DNA of 7,759 nucleotides. It comes from Acidobacteriota bacterium (lineage in GTDB: Bacteria > Acidobacteriota > HRBIN11). Location: contig JAUQPV010000114.1 of the NCBI GenBank assembly GCA_030550225.1, forward strand, positions 1-7,759, read 5' to 3'. This document shows positions 5,035 to 7,759 of this stretch, in pieces. The position numbers and the translations under genes are program-made. The notes under the pieces are model-generated. The model made no database searches, was not told the DNA's origin, and saw nothing but the letters and a program-made list of their open reading frames with translations. Each line of letters opens with the position of its first letter. Within the stretch, counting starts at the first letter, position 1.

Positions 5035-5967
5035 ATGGGACGGATCGAGGGGCCGTGGGACGATTGGGACCGGGTCCGGGACCGAGTCTACCGCTTCGCC
5101 CGGGTGACGCCCCTATGGGAATGCGAGGGCCTGGGCCTGAAACTGGAGAACCTGCAGGTCACGGGGTCCTTTAAGGTCCGGGGCGTGTCCAACTTCTTGG
5201 GCAAGCACGAGGCGGCGGGCCGGGCCGGTGTCGTCACGGGTTCGTCGGGCAACCACGGCCAGGCCCTGGCGTACGTGGCCCACCGGATGGGCTTTCCGGC
5301 CGTCGTGGTCGTTCCCGAGGACGTCAGCCCCGTGAAGGCCGAGCGGATCGTTCGCTACGGGGCCGAGCTGGTCTACTGGGGTCGGACCTCGGAGGAGCGT
5401 ATCGAAAAGGCTCGGGCCGTCGCCCGGGACCGAGGTCTCCTGGAGGTCCCGCCATTCGACCATCCGGATATCCTCCAGGGTCAGGGTACTATCGGACTGG
5501 AACTCCTGGAACAGGTCCCGGACGTCGGGACCGTATACGTGCCGGTCAGCGGCGGGGGTCTTATCAGCGGGGTCGCCCTGGCCCTAAAGACGTTCCGGCC
5601 GGCGGTCCGGGTCGTCGGCGTGGAGCCGGCCGGCCTCCGACGCTTCTATGCCTCGGTCCAGGCCGGCCGGCCCACGGAGGTCCCTTGGACGGCGACCGTC
5701 GCCGACGGCCTGCGGGTGACCCGGCCCGGGCAGTGGACCTGGGCCGTGGCCAGCCGCCTCGTGGACGATTGGGTCGCCGTCACCGACGAAGAGATCCTGG
5801 GCGCCCTGCGGTGGCTCTGGACGGAGGTCCGGGTCGTCGCTGAGCCGTCCGGGGCGGCGGCTGTGGCGGCGGCCCGTCGGGACGGCGGTCCCCCACCCGT
5901 CGTGGCCGTCGTCAGTGGTGGCAATGTCTCCACGGAAGTCCTCCGCCAGGCGCTCGCCACCGAATGA
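5035..5967 (+). CDS. PLP-dependent threonine/serine dehydratase
   Basis: The 310-residue protein is a fold-type II PLP enzyme of the threonine dehydratase / serine racemase group. Residues 45-50 are SFKVRG, with K47 the expected Schiff-base lysine. SSGNHGQ (70-76) is the substrate-carboxylate loop. SGGGLISG (172-179) is the phosphate-binding glycine loop, GVEP lies at 195-198, and VSGGN (293-297) provides the Ser that contacts the pyridine nitrogen. It ends after the catalytic domain with no ACT regulatory domain, so it resembles short catabolic dehydratases that convert L-threonine to 2-oxobutanoate (or L-serine to pyruvate) and ammonia in the cytoplasm. The related serine racemase or hydroxyaspartate dehydratase cannot be excluded. 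GGAGGT (5021-5026) is 8 bases before ATG 5035; ATG 5029, only 2 bases away, is less likely. Probably co-transcribed with the upstream hydrolase. Confidence 0.9.
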   Translation: MGRIEGPWDDWDRVRDRVYRFARVTPLWECEGLGLKLENLQVTGSFKVRGVSNFLGKHEAAGRAGVVTGSSGNHGQALAYVAHRMGFPAVVVVPEDVSPVKAERIVRYGAELVYWGRTSEERIEKARAVARDRGLLEVPPFDHPDILQGQGTIGLELLEQVPDVGTVYVPVSGGGLISGVALALKTFRPAVRVVGVEPAGLRRFYASVQAGRPTEVPWTATVADGLRVTRPGQWTWAVASRLVDDWVAVTDEEILGALRWLWTEVRVVAEPSGAAAVAAARRDGGPPPVVAVVSGGNVSTEVLRQALATE

Positions 5968-6018
5968 CCCTCGGCCAAGGTCCAAGAGTATGGACTCTAT
6001 GCTCTTTGCTTTATCTAT

Positions 6019-6040
6019 CGGCCGACCGGCCCATCGGCCG
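6019..6040. terminator. Strong hairpin after the dehydratase gene, possible terminator
   Basis: CGGCCGA (6019-6025) and TCGGCCG (6034-6040) form a perfect 7-bp stem with an 8-base loop, 51 bases after the dehydratase stop. No run of T follows, so intrinsic termination is uncertain. The site may instead be a palindromic binding site or an attenuator for the MOSC-mtgA transcript. Confidence 0.3.
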
Positions 6041-6054
6041 CCAGCTTGAAACAT

Positions 6055-6121
6055 CGTGCTTTCCGGGCGATGGGAAAGGCCGTCCCGACGCCATTCTCAC
6101 GGGCCGAACGGCTCTGTTAAG
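6055..6121 (+). repeat. Dispersed structured element, copy C, upstream of the MOSC gene
   Basis: This is an ungapped 67-base match to copy B (433-499). The 5' stem is CTTTCC (6059-6064) with GGAAAG (6073-6078). Compared with copy B, two T-A pairs become C-G pairs and one C-G becomes T-G, while one pair is lost. Then come the conserved GCCGT (6079-6083) and ACGGC (6108-6112), and the invariant CTCTGTTAAG-like 3' end. The element ends 40 bases before the MOSC start codon. Confidence 0.65.
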
Positions 6122-6161
6122 CTACCTTGTCTCGCCGTCACTTCCCGACGGGAGGTCCCGG

Positions 6162-6707
6162 ATGGACGGACACATCGTCGGTACAGGTCGGGTCCTGGGC
6201 GTCTTCCGGAAGCCGCAGGCCGAGCCAGACGACATCCGCAAGTGGCCCGAGCCGTGGGTCGAGGTCGGACCCCACGGGGTCGTCGGGGATTACCACGCCG
6301 GACCTCACAAGCTTCATCCACGACCGGACCCGACCCGACCGAATCTCCGGCAAGTAACGATCGTATCCCAAGAACTCCTGGACTGGGTCGAAGACACACT
6401 GGGCGTGCGCCTCCAGCCGGGCGACTTGGGGGAGAACGTCCTCATCGAAGGTCTGGGAGACCTGACGGCCGTCTTGGCCGGGGACCTCTTAGTCTTCGAG
6501 GGCGGGGCCGTCTTAATCGTCACAGGGCCGAACGCACCATGCCATAAGGTGAATCGTTATCATCCGGCCCTGCGGGAGCACCTGGTAGGCCGGCGGGGCC
6601 TCATCGCCCGGGTCTACCAGACGGGTCGGATCGGCGTGGGGGATGCCGTCCTCTGGGTCCGGGCCCTGGCGGGTGACGGCGGACTGGCGGAGCCGGGTGG
6701 TTTGTAG
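6162..6707 (+). CDS. MOSC-domain protein
   Basis: The 181-residue protein is a stand-alone MOSC domain, the beta-barrel found at the C-terminus of molybdenum cofactor sulfurases and in YiiM/YuaD-like proteins. The visible landmarks are HGVVGDYHAG (38-47), RQVTIVS (63-69), PGDLGENVLIEGL (86-98) with the typical G-(D/E)-xGEN pattern, and GPNAPCHKV (122-130) with the conserved cysteine C127 thought to carry sulfur. Then come RGLIARVYQTGRI and GVGDAV near the end. A role in sulfur transfer or detoxification linked to molybdenum enzymes is predicted from the family; no such enzyme is encoded here. ATG 6162 follows GGGAGG (6150-6155) with ideal spacing. The frame is open back to 5964, but that extension would cover repeat element C and overlap the dehydratase. 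A CCC-GAC-GGG mini-hairpin overlaps the ribosome-binding site. Likely co-transcribed with mtgA. Confidence 0.88.
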   Translation: MDGHIVGTGRVLGVFRKPQAEPDDIRKWPEPWVEVGPHGVVGDYHAGPHKLHPRPDPTRPNLRQVTIVSQELLDWVEDTLGVRLQPGDLGENVLIEGLGDLTAVLAGDLLVFEGGAVLIVTGPNAPCHKVNRYHPALREHLVGRRGLIARVYQTGRIGVGDAVLWVRALAGDGGLAEPGGL

Positions 6708-6726
6708 GTCAGGACAAGGAAGACCG

Positions 6727-6790
6727 ATGGGCAAATGGGCAGTTCAGCAGTTCGGTAGATGGGCAGGTGAGTCGATGGGCAGTTCGGCAC
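6727..6790 (+). repeat. Octamer array 6, inside the 5' coding end of mtgA
   Basis: Eight octamers in exact phase start at the A of the start codon: ATGGGCAA ATGGGCAG, then TTCAGCAG, TTCGGTAG, ATGGGCAG, GTGAGTCG, ATGGGCAG and TTCGGCAC. This is the reverse-complement orientation of arrays 4 and 5. Because 24 bases equal three units, the encoded peptide has an 8-residue quasi-period (MGKWAVQQ then FGRWAGES). Confidence 0.8.
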
Positions 6791-7551
6791 GTCCCGCCCG
6801 ACGGCGGTGGATCCGGGTCCTGACCGTCGGGGGCGTGGTCCTCTTGTTGGTCGGTACCGCCGGGGCCGCCATCTGGTGGACGACGCCTGATGTTTCGTGG
6901 CTCCGACAGTCGAACCCCACCGAGACGGCCATGATGCGCTACCGAGAGGAACAGCTCCGGCGCCAGGGCCGGCCCGTCCGGCGCCGGTGGGTCTGGGCCC
7001 CCTTGAGCCGCATCTCGCCGTACCTTATCCAGGCCGTCCTTATCGCCGAGGACGACAAATTCTTTCAACATGAGGGCTTCGACTGGGAGTCCATGCGGAA
7101 GGCCCTGGAGACGAACCTTCGCCGGCGGCGCATCGTCTTCGGCGGTTCGACGATCACCCAACAGTTGGCCAAGAATCTGTTTCTGTCGCCCGAACGGAGC
7201 CTCGCCCGCAAGCTTCGGGAGGCGGCCATCGCCTATCAACTGGAGCAGGCGCTCTCTAAGAAACGGATCCTGGAGTTATACATGAACGTGGTCGAATGGG
7301 GGCCGGGCGTTTACGGGGCCGAGGCGGCGGCCCAGACGTATTTTCACAAGTCAGCCTCGGAGCTTCGGATCTCCGAGGCCATCCGTCTGGCTTCCGTCTT
7401 GCCGAATCCCCACCGCTTTTCCCCCTTGGACGACACCCGCCGCCGGCTCCTTCGAAAGCGGCGGATCATCGCCCGCCGCATGTTCCAACGGGGTTGGATC
7501 GATGGGGCGACCTACCAGGCCGTCTTGGCCGAGCTTGGGGTCCGTCCGTAG
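6727..7551 (+). CDS. mtgA: Monofunctional peptidoglycan glycosyltransferase (GT51)
   Basis: The 274-residue protein has one membrane anchor (about 30-50, VLTVGGVVLLLVGTAGAAIW) and a single GT51 domain, with no transpeptidase domain. The five family motifs are present. IAEDDKFFQHEGFDW (106-120) includes catalytic Glu108, followed by GGSTITQQLAKNLFL (139-153), RKLREAAIAYQLE (161-173) with a second Glu at 165, and KRILELYMNVVEWGPGVYGAEAAAQTYF (as separate blocks from 179 to 206). The LP-NP segment lies near 225. The enzyme polymerises lipid II into glycan strands on the outer face of the inner membrane. AAGGA at 6716-6720 supports ATG 6727, but the first ~16 residues come from an octamer array, so ATG 6775 (258 residues, closer to the family's ~240) is a real alternative. 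An upstream ATG at 6643 overlaps the MOSC gene and is disfavoured. Confidence 0.93.
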   Translation: MGKWAVQQFGRWAGESMGSSARPARRRWIRVLTVGGVVLLLVGTAGAAIWWTTPDVSWLRQSNPTETAMMRYREEQLRRQGRPVRRRWVWAPLSRISPYLIQAVLIAEDDKFFQHEGFDWESMRKALETNLRRRRIVFGGSTITQQLAKNLFLSPERSLARKLREAAIAYQLEQALSKKRILELYMNVVEWGPGVYGAEAAAQTYFHKSASELRISEAIRLASVLPNPHRFSPLDDTRRRLLRKRRIIARRMFQRGWIDGATYQAVLAELGVRP

Positions 7552-7583
7552 GTCTGGATGCAAGCCCGATGTGTGGGTTTTGA

Positions 7584-7674
7584 GACGTCCGCATGACTGC
7601 GAGCGCTCGGTGACGCCTTCGCCGCCATGATGGGGCGGCTCTCTGAGGTTGACGCCGGCATCACTGCCGGTGTT
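7584..7674. repeat. REP-like palindromes downstream of mtgA
   Basis: Three members of the 4103-4226 hairpin family occur here. The first (about 7584-7606) keeps GACGTCCGC-ATGACT-GCG but its right arm is degenerate. The second pairs GCCGCC (7621-7626) with GGCGGC (7634-7639) around an altered loop. The third is well preserved, ACGCCGGC-ATCACT-GCCGGTGT (7652-7673), with one G-T wobble. They begin about 30 bases after the mtgA stop. Confidence 0.7.
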
Positions 7675-7700
7675 GGGAAGATGGATGCCCTATTCGCTGA

Positions 7701-7732
7701 CCTGCCGACTGCCCATCGGCCCAATTCCCTCT
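7701..7732 (-). repeat. Octamer array 7
   Basis: The units CCTGCCGA, CTGCCCAT, CGGCCCAA and TTCCCTCT follow in 8-base phase, with the first slightly altered. The orientation is that of arrays 3-5. The array follows the REP-like hairpins, the same order as at 4103-4300, so a gene start might lie just beyond the window end. Confidence 0.55.
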
Positions 7733-7759
7733 TGCATCGGGCATCCTATATCCTGCATC

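Noticed and set aside
6055..6121. Known molybdenum-cofactor riboswitch before the MOSC gene
   Set aside because: The element is short, lacks features I can match to that class, and has a close copy before prmA, which has no molybdenum link.
5964..6161. Longer MOSC protein starting at 5964
   Set aside because: The extension overlaps the dehydratase end and includes repeat element C; the ATG at 6162 has a strong, well-spaced GGGAGG.
7512..7724. 70-residue minus-strand ORF at the window end
   Set aside because: It consists of translated octamer and REP-like repeats plus antisense of the mtgA 3' end.

Overview
This GC-rich window is densely coding and comes from a bacterium. A lipoprotein-free outer-membrane-type beta-barrel protein with a signal peptide and a monofunctional peptidoglycan glycosyltransferase (MtgA) suggest a Gram-negative envelope. 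A MenA-like prenyltransferase suggests menaquinone respiration. Nothing here fixes the phylum. No rRNA, tRNA, CRISPR, transposase or phage gene was found, so this looks like ordinary chromosome with an unusual amount of structured repeat DNA between genes.

Layout: 1-252 is the 3' end of a metallo-beta-lactamase-fold hydrolase (+). 253-513 is a gap with a heptamer repeat and two divergent copies of a dispersed element. 514-1392 is prmA (+). Its 3' end overlaps by 29 bp the convergent gene 1364-2047 (-), an exported beta-barrel protein. 2048-2698 is a 651-bp divergent intergenic region full of octamer arrays and hairpins. 2699-4057 (+) is a rare-looking fusion of a split-barrel flavin-binding (PNPOx-like) domain to a MenA-type UbiA prenyltransferase. 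4058-4307 holds an array of four REP-like hairpins followed by an octamer array. 4308-5015 (+) is a UPF0173-type metal-dependent hydrolase and 5035-5967 (+) a PLP threonine/serine dehydratase, tightly spaced and probably co-transcribed. 5968-6161 carries a hairpin and another copy of the dispersed element. 6162-6707 (+) is a MOSC-domain protein and 6727-7551 (+) mtgA, 19 bp apart. 7552-7759 holds three more REP-like hairpins and another octamer array.

The genes do not form one pathway; they are mostly housekeeping functions (ribosome methylation, quinone synthesis, amino acid catabolism, wall synthesis). The main interest is in the fusion gene and in three families of short repeats: (i) phased arrays of an 8-base unit close to YTGCCGAA, which sit directly against the ribosome-binding sites of three genes and run into the coding start of mtgA; (ii) a 67-base element present upstream of prmA and the MOSC gene, with paired base changes suggesting a folded RNA or DNA; and (iii) about 34-base-spaced palindromes with a CATGACT-like loop. 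An isolated cloverleaf-like inverted repeat at 2116-2175 is a fourth type. Reading is by eye without alignment or folding software.
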